Shown: one piece after another, positions 27,853 through 36,479 of the stretch
Numbering within the stretch: the first letter of the stretch is position 1
Layout: each line of letters opens with the position of its first letter
Assembly (NCBI GenBank): GCA_900696465.1
Contig: CAADGE010000048.1
Location: 62,001 to 126,000 of the forward strand
From: an uncultured Planctomycetota bacterium
Lineage (GTDB): Bacteria > Planctomycetota > Phycisphaerae > UBA1845 > UTPLA1
Reading direction: 5' to 3'
Length of the DNA: 64,000 nucleotides
Notes under the pieces: generated by a model
Told to the model about the DNA's origin: nothing
The model's database searches: none
Seen by the model: the letters and a program-made list of their open reading frames with translations, nothing else
Translations under genes and position numbers: made by a program

Positions 27853-28590
27853 TCAGCGGTGTCGCCGGCGTCGGCGAACCAGCAGGAGGGCCGGGAGCAG
27901 GAGGGCCAGGGAGGCCGGCTCAGGAATGTAGTGGTATTCGACTTCGATGGTCGTGCCAACTCGTAGGTTGGCCTTGGCGACCACGGCACCTGTGTTACTG
28001 GTGACCTCGAAAGCCGCCAGACCGGTGACACCGAAGTTGTAAGTGCCGAAGCCGGTGAAGTTGTCGAATCCGATGTCGTTCTTGTCACGAATGACATTGT
28101 CGATCAGCACGATGTCTCGTGGGTTGATCGGCTTGTAGGTGAAGGAAGCGCTGCTCGGACCGGCGAAATCAATCACGCCGTCATAGGGGCCGACCGGCTT
28201 ACTCGAAAGCGGCAGGATCTGTGTGTCCGTCTGGAGCGGAGCGACGAAGGCAGGCGGTTGAACATAAATTGTCTGCGATCCACCTGCAGTGATGATGGCA
28301 TTGGAACCGCTGAGATTTTCGGCCTGGATCAGGGCATCGTAATTCGCCGTCACACGGATGACGGCCATGCAGAGCGTGCCCTTCTCAGGGTTGAACTGCT
28401 GAACCGGAACAAGCTGTTGCGGGTAGTTGGCGATCTGCGGCTGGAGAACGGCCGTGCGAATCTGTACGAACTTCGGGTCACACTGAAGTGAGTCCAGAAC
28501 GGAACCGGCGCGCGCCACCGTCGGCGACAGCGCTCCTGCGAGCGCGCCGATCAGGCAGAAGAAAATGAAACCGGTTGTCCTTCTTCTCAC
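27853..28590 (-). CDS. PEP-CTERM sorting-signal protein
   Basis: A 245-residue exported protein. It has an N-terminal signal peptide (hydrophobic core about 8-24, cut near ARAG), a beta-rich middle of unknown fold, and a C-terminal PEP-CTERM tail: YIPEPASLALLLPALLLV followed by an Arg/His-rich end. That tail directs processing by an exosortase and anchoring or release at the surface, often together with polysaccharide. No exosortase gene is in the window, so the partner must be elsewhere. The processive glycosyltransferase lies downstream in the same direction. Function beyond surface location is unknown. Confidence 0.85.
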   Translation of the reverse strand: MRRRTTGFIFFCLIGALAGALSPTVARAGSVLDSLQCDPKFVQIRTAVLQPQIANYPQQLVPVQQFNPEKGTLCMAVIRVTANYDALIQAENLSGSNAIITAGGSQTIYVQPPAFVAPLQTDTQILPLSSKPVGPYDGVIDFAGPSSASFTYKPINPRDIVLIDNVIRDKNDIGFDNFTGFGTYNFGVTGLAAFEVTSNTGAVVAKANLRVGTTIEVEYHYIPEPASLALLLPALLLVRRRRRHR

Positions 28591-29007
28591 CCGTCGTCCC
28601 TGGCTAAGGACTCTCCACAGAAAGAGCGGCTGCGCAAACGTTGCGCGCGCTCCCTTCCCTCACGATCAGGGAATGATACCCGATAATGCCACCGAAAATC
28701 AAGACTCATGAGATTCAACTGCATGGAATCTCAGCAAATTGGGGTGCCGTATCTTATTTCTGGACATGCGGTTAGGTGAACGATTTCCGAGGCCGTGGCC
28801 CGTGTGCGGAAGCGAGGTCACGTAGAGTGCCGTTTCACGGGACCGTTCGTGGGTATTTCTACCCAATTTACCCAGTGGCAAGCGAGTTGCAAACTTCGGC
28901 AACGATCACAGGAGGCTCGACTTTCCTCCCCGGTTGCGAACATGTAACTTGGCTTGCCTGAAGCCAGGTTGCGTTGTTGTTCACCCGTGCTCCGCCGGAG
29001 GTGTGAG
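28591..29007. other. 417-base divergent intergenic region with hairpins
   Basis: This region separates the PEP-CTERM gene (left, minus strand) from the DHS-like gene (right, plus strand). On the left are two hairpins, GCGCAA/TTGCGC (28632-28646) and TCCCT/AGGGA (28656-28672), which would lie in the PEP-CTERM leader. On the right are GGAGG/CCTCC (28911-28929) and CTTGGCTT/AAGCCAGG with a 5-base loop (28948-28968), 40 bases ahead of the DHS-like ATG. No known riboswitch class was recognised and no protein is supported. Confidence 0.5.
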
Positions 29008-30192
29008 ATGTCAAAGGATACTTATCCATGTGGAACGCCGCGAAAGCCCACCGGGCCTGATCGCACGGCGACTCAAGGCGGAGCGAGTGAAGTCGCAGGT
29101 CTTCATGCAGAGTTGCTTTCCGGCAGACAGGTCGAGCCGATTCAGCTGCGCGGCCATGAAAACATGGCGGACATGATTGACCAATGCTTTGCCGGCAGCG
29201 GCTTCAACGGACGCCGGCTCGCCGAGGCCTGCCACCTTTATTCGCGGATGCTGAGCGAAGGCGCGACGGTCGGTCTGACGCTCAGCGGCGCGATGACGCC
29301 CATCGGCATGCAGGGCGTTCTGATCGATCTGATGCGCGCCGGATTCGTGGACTGGATCATCTCTACCGGCGCCAACCTCTACCACGACCTTCACCGGGCA
29401 TTTGATTGTCCCGTCGCTCAGGGACACTGGAACGTCGACGACAATGAACTGGCGGACGTCGGCGTTGCGAGGATCTACGACACCTACATCGGCGAGAAGG
29501 AAACGCTGATGGCCACGGACGAAGTGATTCTCAAAGCGGCTTCAAAGCTGCGTGCCGACGGCCCGATCTCCACGGCGACGTTTCATGCTCAACTCGCCGA
29601 GGAGCTTCGCAGGATCGCGCCGCACCCGGAGCGATCCATGCTGATCTGTGCACAGGATTGCGGCGTGCCGATCTATACGTCAAGCCCCGGTGATAGCTCG
29701 ATCGGCATGAATCTGGTCGTGCCGCAGCTCTTCGGAGAAGCCATCCTGCTCGACCCGGTGCGGGACATCATCGAGACGACAGCCATTGTTCGGGCGGCGG
29801 AGAAGAACGGCGTCATCCATGTCGGCGGCGGCAGCCCAAAGAACTTTTATCTACAGACACAGCCGACGCTGCACCAGATTCTGCAGGACAACACCGGCGG
29901 CGGACACGATTATTTCATCCAGCTCACCACGGATGCACCGCACTGGGGCGGCCTCTCCGGGGCGACGCCGAGTGAAGCGCGAAGCTGGGGCAAGATCGCC
30001 GACGCGAATGTGAATAATGTGGTGGTCTACAGTTGTGCCAGCATCACGCTGCCGATCTTGTCGCAGTACGTGCTGATTCGCAACAAGCCGCGTCCCATGC
30101 GACGGCTCTACAACACGCTGGATGTCGCGGTGAAGGAACTGCGTGATCATGCGAGTAAGAACCCCGAGCTGCAGCAAGCTTCTCCCAAATAG
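29008..30192 (+). CDS. Deoxyhypusine synthase-like protein
   Basis: A 394-residue member of the deoxyhypusine synthase superfamily. True DHS moves the aminobutyl group of spermidine onto a lysine of eIF5A with NAD; bacteria lack eIF5A, and bacterial relatives make polyamine-like products such as homospermidine-type or guanidino compounds. Seen here are TLSGAMTPIGMQG, STGANLYHDLHRAF, an NAD-binding region (VPIYTSSPGDSSIGMN) and the catalytic-lysine motif HVGGGSPKNF with K278, so activity is likely retained. GGAGG lies seven bases before ATG 29008. The next gene, 39 bases downstream, encodes a YgfK-like Fe-S protein, which suggests a shared pathway. The substrate is not established. Confidence 0.87.
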   Translation: MSKDTYPCGTPRKPTGPDRTATQGGASEVAGLHAELLSGRQVEPIQLRGHENMADMIDQCFAGSGFNGRRLAEACHLYSRMLSEGATVGLTLSGAMTPIGMQGVLIDLMRAGFVDWIISTGANLYHDLHRAFDCPVAQGHWNVDDNELADVGVARIYDTYIGEKETLMATDEVILKAASKLRADGPISTATFHAQLAEELRRIAPHPERSMLICAQDCGVPIYTSSPGDSSIGMNLVVPQLFGEAILLDPVRDIIETTAIVRAAEKNGVIHVGGGSPKNFYLQTQPTLHQILQDNTGGGHDYFIQLTTDAPHWGGLSGATPSEARSWGKIADANVNNVVVYSCASITLPILSQYVLIRNKPRPMRRLYNTLDVAVKELRDHASKNPELQQASPK

Positions 30193-30231
30193 AACGTGAA
30201 CAAATCTCTTCGGCCGCTAGAATGAAGCCCG

Positions 30232-32253
30232 ATGGCCGAACTCGTCCCCGCACCCTTTGCTGACCTGATCCATCGCATCCGCCACGAGTATGCGCGCGAG
30301 CAGGCGATTTTTCACCTGCCGATGCGCAAATGGTGGACACCGGACCTCAGCGGCCCGGACCTCTCGGTTGAGTTTCATGGCAGAAAGGCCGGTACGCCGG
30401 TCGGCCCTGCAGCCGGTCCGCAGACGCAGATGTCGCAAAATCTCGTACTGTCGTGGCTGGCCGGCTCGCGGATCATGGAACTCAAGACGGTGCAGATCAA
30501 CGATCGTCTGAAGATCGCCAGGCCCTGCATCGACGCTACGACGATCGGCTACAACATCGAGTGGTCTCAGGAACTGCGGATCGCCGAAGCCCTGCGGGAA
30601 TACGTTGCCGGGGCGATGTTGATTCACATGCTGACGCACGGCGGAATCCTACCCGACTCACCGATCACATCGCACGCAACCGAGACGATTTACGACATGA
30701 GCGTTGGCTACGACTTGGCAGGCATTTCCTCTGCCCCTGTTCGGGCGTTCATCGAGCGAATGAAGGACGCGAGCGTGGAAGTCGAGCGATTGCGTGCTTC
30801 GATACCGCGTGAGCTGACGAAGCTGCGCGATCTGGATTACCCAAAGCGATTGTCGAATACGATCACGCTTTCCACGTTCCACGGTTGCCCTGCGGACGAG
30901 ATCGAGAAGATTTGCGTCTTCCTCATCAACGAGCTGGACTGCGATGTCGTCGTGAAGATGAACCCGCCGATGCTGGGCAAAGAGCGTCTGGAGCACCTGC
31001 TGCACGACGTGATGGGCTACACGGAACTTCGCGTCCATCAGACGGCGTACACCAGCGGCCTGCAATTCGACGAAGGTGTCGAGCTTTGCCGTCGCATGAC
31101 AACGCTTGCGAGCTCGCGAAAGCGCGGCTTCGGTGTGAAGTTCTCCAACACGCTTGAAGTCGAGAACCATCGCACGTTTTTTACACCGGATAACAAGATT
31201 CAATACCTCTCCGGCCAGCCGCTGCACGTCATCACGCTGACACTCGCCGAGGAGTTTCGCAAGGCCGTCGGGCCGGAGCTGCTCTTCACCTTCAGTGCCG
31301 GTGTCGATCGGCAGAACATCGCCAACATGGTCGCCTGCGGCTTCCGTCCCGTCACAGTCTGCACGGACCTGCTGCGACCCGGCGGGTATGGGCGATTGCC
31401 ACCCTATCTGACGACGCTGGCGGCGGAGATGAAGCGCGCAGGTGCGGGGACGATCGAAGAATACATCGAACTGGCACGTCCGAACGGAGGTACGCCAGAC
31501 GACGAGTTACGAGGTATGAAAGGGTCCGCCGCCGCGAGAAATCTTTCGATCATTGCCGGCGAGACCCGCCGCGATCCGCGTTATTACGCCGATGCCAACC
31601 GCAAGGAGCCGAAGCGGATCGAGTCCCATCTGGATACCTTCGATTGCATCACCTGCGATAAGTGCCTGCCGGTCTGCCCGAACGCGGCGAATTTTCTTTA
31701 TTCAACGAAATCACAGCGCGTCACGTTCACTGATTTCGTCGTGGCCGGCGGAGAATTGTTGCCAGGAACGCCGCGCGAGATCTTTGTCGAACGTGAGGCC
31801 CAGATTGCTAACTTCGCCGACTTCTGCAACGACTGCGGAAACTGCGATACTTTCTGCCCGGAGTACGACGGCCCGTTCATCAAGAAGCCCAATTTCTTCG
31901 GCAGCTACGCGTCGTGGCGGGCTTTCGAGAAACGCGACGGCTTCTTCATTGAGGTGGGCGAGTCGCCGCAGCGAATCCACGGCCGCATCAAGGGACGCAC
32001 CTTCCTTCTGGAGCGAGAGTTCAGGTGGGACGGCTGGCGCTTTGAAGACGGCGAGGTATGCGTCTTTGTCCGCGAGCCGGATCATTTCGTCGAACGCTGG
32101 TTTGCCTTCGGCCCGCATGACGCCACCGGCCATGTCATCGACATGCACGCCTTCCACACGATGCGGATCCTGCTCACGTCGCTGCTGTCGACGGACCGCG
32201 TGCATCAGGTGAATGTCAGGTTTCTCGATTGTAGCGGTACTGCTTCGAGCTGA
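30232..32253 (+). CDS. YgfK-like Fe-S oxidoreductase lacking the flavin/NAD domain
   Basis: A 673-residue protein. Residues 1-460 match the N-terminal half of the YgfK/putative selenate reductase family, a dihydroorotate-dehydrogenase-like TIM barrel (GTPVGPAAGPQTQM, LSTFHGCPADEIE, KMNPPMLG). Two [4Fe-4S] ferredoxin motifs follow, CITCDKCLPVCPNA at about 472 and CNDCGNCDTFCPEY at about 532, then a unique C-terminal domain of about 110 residues. Known YgfK proteins are near 1000 residues and carry a glutamate-synthase-like FAD/NADPH module that is absent here. It probably takes electrons from a separate donor. It follows the DHS-like gene in the same direction. Confidence 0.8.
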   Translation: MAELVPAPFADLIHRIRHEYAREQAIFHLPMRKWWTPDLSGPDLSVEFHGRKAGTPVGPAAGPQTQMSQNLVLSWLAGSRIMELKTVQINDRLKIARPCIDATTIGYNIEWSQELRIAEALREYVAGAMLIHMLTHGGILPDSPITSHATETIYDMSVGYDLAGISSAPVRAFIERMKDASVEVERLRASIPRELTKLRDLDYPKRLSNTITLSTFHGCPADEIEKICVFLINELDCDVVVKMNPPMLGKERLEHLLHDVMGYTELRVHQTAYTSGLQFDEGVELCRRMTTLASSRKRGFGVKFSNTLEVENHRTFFTPDNKIQYLSGQPLHVITLTLAEEFRKAVGPELLFTFSAGVDRQNIANMVACGFRPVTVCTDLLRPGGYGRLPPYLTTLAAEMKRAGAGTIEEYIELARPNGGTPDDELRGMKGSAAARNLSIIAGETRRDPRYYADANRKEPKRIESHLDTFDCITCDKCLPVCPNAANFLYSTKSQRVTFTDFVVAGGELLPGTPREIFVEREAQIANFADFCNDCGNCDTFCPEYDGPFIKKPNFFGSYASWRAFEKRDGFFIEVGESPQRIHGRIKGRTFLLEREFRWDGWRFEDGEVCVFVREPDHFVERWFAFGPHDATGHVIDMHAFHTMRILLTSLLSTDRVHQVNVRFLDCSGTASS

Positions 32254-32264
32254 TTTGCAGCTGC

Positions 32265-33071
32265 TCAGGGTACAGTCACGAAGTGGACGCTCGGCCAGCG
32301 TTCAGGAAGGTGCATGTCTATCTCGCCCTGCGGCGACCAGACCCAGTTATCTTCCCGTCGGTCAGGCGCCTTCCGATACTTGCCGTCGACGATCTCGTGA
32401 GCCCATTGCACTCGGGAGAAATTGATACGCCAGATATCACCCTCGTTCGGCGGTAGCGAGGACTTGGTCAGTCCGAAGAAGGCATGCCAGGGGATGGCGA
32501 ACTCGACGCTCCATCCGCGGTCGATATCACTCGGGTCGTTCAGGGTGCCGTCGATGTGCACGGCGCTGCGCAGGCCGGGGATATCGTAATCATGCAGGGC
32601 CGGTCCGCCCTGTCGATAGCTGCGTTTGAGCAGCAGGTCGAAAATGGTGTTGAGCGCGTTGATCTCGATCTCCACGTAATCGAGGCCGTCGGAGTCCGGA
32701 TCAACGAAGATCTCGAAGTCGTTGTCGTGAAAGACGATTTCATCTCGCCGGGACAGCGTCGCCCAGACGTGCGGCTCTTCCAGTTCAGCGGCGATATACA
32801 GCGCCTGTTTGTCCCAGCGCATCTTTGCTCGCGTGCGATACTTCGGCCGTGGCTTGCGATCTCCTTCGATATCGACGAAGTCCTCCGTCCACGGTGCAGA
32901 CTGCCACGCGGGGTCATCGAGCCGACCGTCGATCACCGGCGCCTGTGAAATAAACAAGCATCGATACGACCTCACCGCGTCGTTGCGACGGTCACGATCG
33001 GGCGCGTGAGTCTGGCTCGTGCTGCAGCCCGCCAGCAAAAGCAGCAGGTAGTGCGTAAAAGAGAGGCGCAT
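32265..33071 (-). CDS. CBM9-like carbohydrate-binding lipoprotein
   Basis: A 268-residue lipoprotein with a short signal ending in LLAGC (Cys16). The mature part is a beta-sandwich of the family 9 carbohydrate-binding/DOMON-like type: APVIDGRLDDPAWQSAPWTEDF, AKMRWDKQALYIAAELEEPHVWA, DNDFEIFVDPDSDG and WSVEFAIPWHAF follow the order seen in that family. It may bind glycans or heme at the cell surface; no catalytic residues are evident. Its ATG overlaps the stop of rpe by one base, which suggests coupled translation. It converges with the YgfK-like gene 11 bases away. Confidence 0.85.
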   Translation of the reverse strand: MRLSFTHYLLLLLAGCSTSQTHAPDRDRRNDAVRSYRCLFISQAPVIDGRLDDPAWQSAPWTEDFVDIEGDRKPRPKYRTRAKMRWDKQALYIAAELEEPHVWATLSRRDEIVFHDNDFEIFVDPDSDGLDYVEIEINALNTIFDLLLKRSYRQGGPALHDYDIPGLRSAVHIDGTLNDPSDIDRGWSVEFAIPWHAFFGLTKSSLPPNEGDIWRINFSRVQWAHEIVDGKYRKAPDRREDNWVWSPQGEIDMHLPERWPSVHFVTVP

Positions 33072-33748
33072 CAGGATGCACCGGTGATGGCGGTGCGGAT
33101 TTCCTTCAGACTGGCTTCCGGCCGGGGGTGCTGAAAAATCCCGGAGGAGACCACGAGGATATCCGCGCCGGCCTCGATGAGCTGTGCGGCGTTGTCAGCT
33201 TTTACGCCGCCATCCACGGTAATCGTCGCGGAAGAGGGAGATTTTTCGATCAGTGCCCTGACATCGGCGACACGGCGATACGTGGTGTCCATGAGCTTCT
33301 GACCTGCGAAGCCCGGCGCGATACCCATGAGACAGATATTGTGCACGTATGGCAGCAGTGGTTCGACGGCCGAGGTCGGCGTCTCGGGATTAATGGCGAG
33401 GCCCGCCTCCATGCCGCTGCGCGTGATGGCCTGCACGACCCCTGCAGCGCGATGACTCGCCTCCAGATGAAAGATCATACGAAACTGGCCCATACCGGCC
33501 ATTCGCGGGATCCAGTCGTCGGGCCGGCTGACCATCAGATGCACTTCTACCGGGAGTTTACTGACCTGGCAGGTGCGGCGTACGACTTCCTCGCCGAAGC
33601 TGATCGTCGGCACGAAATGGCCATCGCAGATGTCGAGTTGGAGCAGGTCTGCCCCGGCCACCTCGCAGATACGAATGGCCTCAGACAGATGCAGAAGGTC
33701 CCCTGCGAGGATGGAGCCGGCGAACTGGTACTTTCGGACGTTGCTCAT
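33071..33748 (-). CDS. rpe: Ribulose-phosphate 3-epimerase
   Basis: A 225-residue TIM-barrel epimerase that interconverts ribulose 5-phosphate and xylulose 5-phosphate. It has the metal/catalytic motif LQLDICDGHFVP, VEVHLMVSRP, MGIAPGFAGQK (normally NPGFGGQ) and the second catalytic Asp in TVDGGVK. The GIAPGFAGQ loop and SILAGD (usually SILSAD) are slightly unusual but the active Asp pair and His are kept. It supplies the substrate for the transketolase at the left edge, though far away on the map. It is cotranscribed with the CBM9-like lipoprotein. Confidence 0.87.
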   Translation of the reverse strand: MSNVRKYQFAGSILAGDLLHLSEAIRICEVAGADLLQLDICDGHFVPTISFGEEVVRRTCQVSKLPVEVHLMVSRPDDWIPRMAGMGQFRMIFHLEASHRAAGVVQAITRSGMEAGLAINPETPTSAVEPLLPYVHNICLMGIAPGFAGQKLMDTTYRRVADVRALIEKSPSSATITVDGGVKADNAAQLIEAGADILVVSSGIFQHPRPEASLKEIRTAITGAS

Positions 33749-33852
33749 GGTCGATGTCCACAGGGCGATGCCGGATCGGCCATGTTAGCGAGGGTCTCCG
33801 GCGGCTACCAGAACGTCTTTCAAAAGGTACGGTCGCCAAGCCGATATTCGGC

Positions 33853-34116
33853 ATGATGCAGCCGGAACGCGAGTCACGACTGGATATCCTCTCAACACCC
33901 GACGGTGACTTCGAGGTCGCGTCCTCAGGGCAGCCGAGTGGTGCACGCCTGTGGATCGGGATCCTGTTCGAATGCTGCGGAATCTACGCCCGAGTCTATC
34001 GTCGTGCAGATGACCGGAAATACGACGGCCGTTGTCCGCAGTGCGGCTGTCGGGTTTCAGTTCGAGTGGCCCCCAACGGCGTTTCCAGCCGTCTGTTTCG
34101 TGCCAGCCCCTGTTAG
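33853..34116 (+). CDS. Small zinc-ribbon protein
   Basis: An 87-residue protein. The second half, WIGILFECCGIYARVYRRAD followed by GRCPQCGCRVSVRV, has an ECC plus CPQC cysteine set suited to one zinc ion and looks conserved among planctomycetes. Two adjacent ATGs (33853, 33856) could start it; longer in-frame starts reach into the promoter region of rpe. No biochemical function is known. Downstream, 23 bases after the stop, is a strong hairpin. Confidence 0.6.
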   Translation: MMQPERESRLDILSTPDGDFEVASSGQPSGARLWIGILFECCGIYARVYRRADDRKYDGRCPQCGCRVSVRVAPNGVSSRLFRASPC

Positions 34117-34772
34117 AATTCGAATAGCGCAAAAAAACGGGATGGACCCGCCTCGCACTCAGGTCCATCCCTTACACAACCGACCCATTACTGGGTCTGG
34201 CACGTTTGAGCCGGGAGGATTGTTGTCCTTCCCGGGGTAATCTCATCGAGCATCGATTGCTCGTCGGAATTGGGTAAAGCAACGGTCATGCCAGCGCGAC
34301 CAAGTCACGCTCGCAAACACCTCACTTAATTCGTAAGACATTTAATTTGAAGAAGTTATGGTCTAATAGGTTGTACTCGAGTTGCCTTCGATTGGGCTCG
34401 ATAAGGCAGAGTGTGGGTGATTCTTACCACCCGATGCTATAGCCGATGTGCCGAGTTACCCAATTCCGGGCAACGTAAGTTTCGTTCAAATCTCCAACGA
34501 CCGTGTCTTCGTTGTTCGTCATAACCGCAGTCGTGGGCTGATCCGTCCGATCATTCGATGGACTACCCAGGGACGGGTAGTTCCGATAACGGCTGCTGCA
34601 TGTGGAGCGATTGCTCGAGGCGATGGACGTCGTTGTTTGGTTCGTGCCGTCTTGCAGGACGATAAGCGAGGCCCGGCATAGAATGACGCACACGGCCACA
34701 TCGACGAGGGGGGTAGGCACGGCCCCGAAACTCGGCGCTCGCAGCGGCCCGAGCCATGCCAGGGGACTTGTG
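34117..34772. other. 656-base intergenic region with several hairpins and an inverted repeat
   Basis: No convincing protein gene of usual length was seen. Consecutive hairpins lie at 34139-34171 (10-bp stem), 34182-34197 (GACCCA-TTAC-TGGGTC), 34211-34235 (CCGGGAGGA with one bulge) and 34248-34262 (GAGCA-TCGAT-TGCTC). A 13-base inverted repeat, CGGAATTGGGTAA at 34265-34277 and its complement at 34456-34468, brackets an AT-rich core (34321-34380). A 32-codon frame runs on the minus strand from ATG 34341 to a stop at 34243. The right end holds the promoter and ribosome site of the PKD-cyclophilin gene. Confidence 0.5.
34131..34171 (-). terminator. Intrinsic terminator on the minus strand
   Basis: A 10-bp perfect stem, GGGATGGACC (34139-34148) and GGTCCATCCC (34162-34171), with a 13-base loop. 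Seven A residues at 34131-34137 become seven U at the 3' end of a minus-strand RNA. No annotated minus-strand gene leads into it, so it points to a small transcript from 34.2-34.6 kb. The stem could also help end the plus-strand zinc-ribbon mRNA, but no U run follows on that side. Confidence 0.6.
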
Positions 34773-36449
34773 ATGAGGCATTTCACAGTTGTATGTATTC
34801 TCGGCGCGCTTTGTGTCTTCATGGGCATGAACTCCGACGGCTGCGCGCAGCTCGGTTCCGGCCAGGCGTCCGCCTCGTCCACTCCGCCGATCATCATTCC
34901 CGTAGGTGCTTCTCAAAACACGTTCGACCGCACGTTTCAGGTTGATCTGCGTCGGCATCCCGGCACGCAACACATTACATGGGACTTCGGCGACGGCGGC
35001 GTAGCGGCGTATCTGCCGACGGCAAACGGCCGACAAGTCACGCATCGATTCAGTCGTTCCGGCACGTTCACCGTGAAAGTCCATCTCTTTAACGCTCCGG
35101 ATTATGTGAACAATCTTCCGGCTCAGCTCATCGGCACGGGTGAGCTTCCGGTCACCGTGCTCGGCCCGAACCAGGCGCCGATCGCTGAGATCGTGATCCA
35201 GGACCTGACGGCTTCGGGCGGGTCACCTATCAGCGGCGGAAAGCGCTTCCGAGCCACGGGCAGCCGCGATCCTGACGGCGTGATCGAAAGCTTCAAATGG
35301 GATTTCGGCGACGGCACCGGCGGCGAAGGTTCGATCGTAGAGCATACCTACACGACAAGCGGAGTGTTCGTCGTGCTGCTCACCGTGACCGATGATCGTG
35401 GGGCGATCGGCACGGCCACACGGACGATTCTGATCAACCTGCTACCCACGGCGGAGTTCAGCTTCCAGATCATCGGCAATGACCAGTTGTCGGTGCGTTT
35501 CGATGCCAGCGCCAGCTCGGATCCTGACGGGTCGATCACTCAGTTTCGATGGAACTTCGGCGATAACAGTCCGCAGGCCTTCGGGTCTATCGTGACCCAT
35601 CAATATGCCGTACCGGGCACGTATAACGTTCAGCTCACCGTGACAGACAACCTGGGGCAGTCGCGAACGACGACGCGGCAGGTCCAACTGACGGGAATCG
35701 AGCCGTTCCTTCGCGAAGTGACGCCGGTAAACGGCGAAGTGGATACGCCCTCGCTGGAGCTGACGCTCGAAGGAGAGAATTTCGAAGTCGGAGCGACAGT
35801 GCAACTGCGCCGCGGCGCCAAGGTCATTGATGCACTCTCTGTTCTGGTGATCAATGCACAGACGGTTCGGGCGACGTTCAATCTCACGGGCGCGGACCCG
35901 GGCGACTATGACGTGCTGGTCGACAATCCGCTCGGCGGTGTGACGACGCTGACCAACGGATTCCGAGTCGTGACGCGCAACCTCGTCCGACTGACGACGA
36001 ATCTCGGTGAGATTCTCTTCCAACTGGTGGATGATGCTCCGATCACGACGTCCAATTTCCTGCAATATGTCGAGGATCGATTCTATGATGGGACGATTTT
36101 CCACCGTGTGGTGCCGAATTTCGTCGTGCAGGGCGGCGGCTTCTTGCCGGGCAACATTCCGCAGAGCGGGGGGCGTCCACCGATTCAGAATGAGTTCTCG
36201 CCGCTTCGCAGCAACGTTCGGGCCACGGTAGCCATGGCCAAGCTCGGCGGCGATCCGGATTCGGCGACCAGCCAGTTCTTTGTGAATCTCGCCGACAACT
36301 CCGCGAATCTCGACAATCAGAACGGCGGCTTTACGGTCTTTGCCAATGTCATCGAAGGAATGGACGTCGTTGATGCGATCGCGGCTGTCCCGCTCCAGAA
36401 TGATCAACCGGTCAACGATGTGATTATTATCAGCGCGCGTCGGGAGTAA
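34773..36449 (+). CDS. Exported PKD-IPT-cyclophilin fusion protein
   Basis: A 558-residue protein from ATG 34773 (AGGGGA about eight bases upstream). The signal peptide ends near Cys27 in NSDGC, a possible but weak lipobox. Three PKD-type beta domains follow, marked by WDFGDGGVAAY (about 70), WDFGDGTGGEG (about 180) and WNFGDNSPQAF (about 265). An IPT/TIG-like domain at about 310-405 carries VTPVNGEV and LEGENFEVGA. The last 150 residues are a cyclophilin peptidyl-prolyl isomerase (GEILFQLVDDAPITTSNFLQ, YDGTIFHRVVPNFVVQGGG, ATSQFFVNLADN) with the catalytic Arg in FHRV. It would work outside the cytoplasm as a foldase held on adhesive beta modules. The combination is unusual. Confidence 0.87.
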   Translation: MRHFTVVCILGALCVFMGMNSDGCAQLGSGQASASSTPPIIIPVGASQNTFDRTFQVDLRRHPGTQHITWDFGDGGVAAYLPTANGRQVTHRFSRSGTFTVKVHLFNAPDYVNNLPAQLIGTGELPVTVLGPNQAPIAEIVIQDLTASGGSPISGGKRFRATGSRDPDGVIESFKWDFGDGTGGEGSIVEHTYTTSGVFVVLLTVTDDRGAIGTATRTILINLLPTAEFSFQIIGNDQLSVRFDASASSDPDGSITQFRWNFGDNSPQAFGSIVTHQYAVPGTYNVQLTVTDNLGQSRTTTRQVQLTGIEPFLREVTPVNGEVDTPSLELTLEGENFEVGATVQLRRGAKVIDALSVLVINAQTVRATFNLTGADPGDYDVLVDNPLGGVTTLTNGFRVVTRNLVRLTTNLGEILFQLVDDAPITTSNFLQYVEDRFYDGTIFHRVVPNFVVQGGGFLPGNIPQSGGRPPIQNEFSPLRSNVRATVAMAKLGGDPDSATSQFFVNLADNSANLDNQNGGFTVFANVIEGMDVVDAIAAVPLQNDQPVNDVIIISARRE

Positions 36450-36479
36450 TGCCGGTCGTTGCCCTCTCCGAAGCGATAT

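Noticed and set aside
34424-34897. 157-codon minus-strand frame over the start of the PKD-cyclophilin gene
   Set aside because: It mostly lies opposite the signal peptide and first PKD domain of a clearly coding frame and has no motifs.
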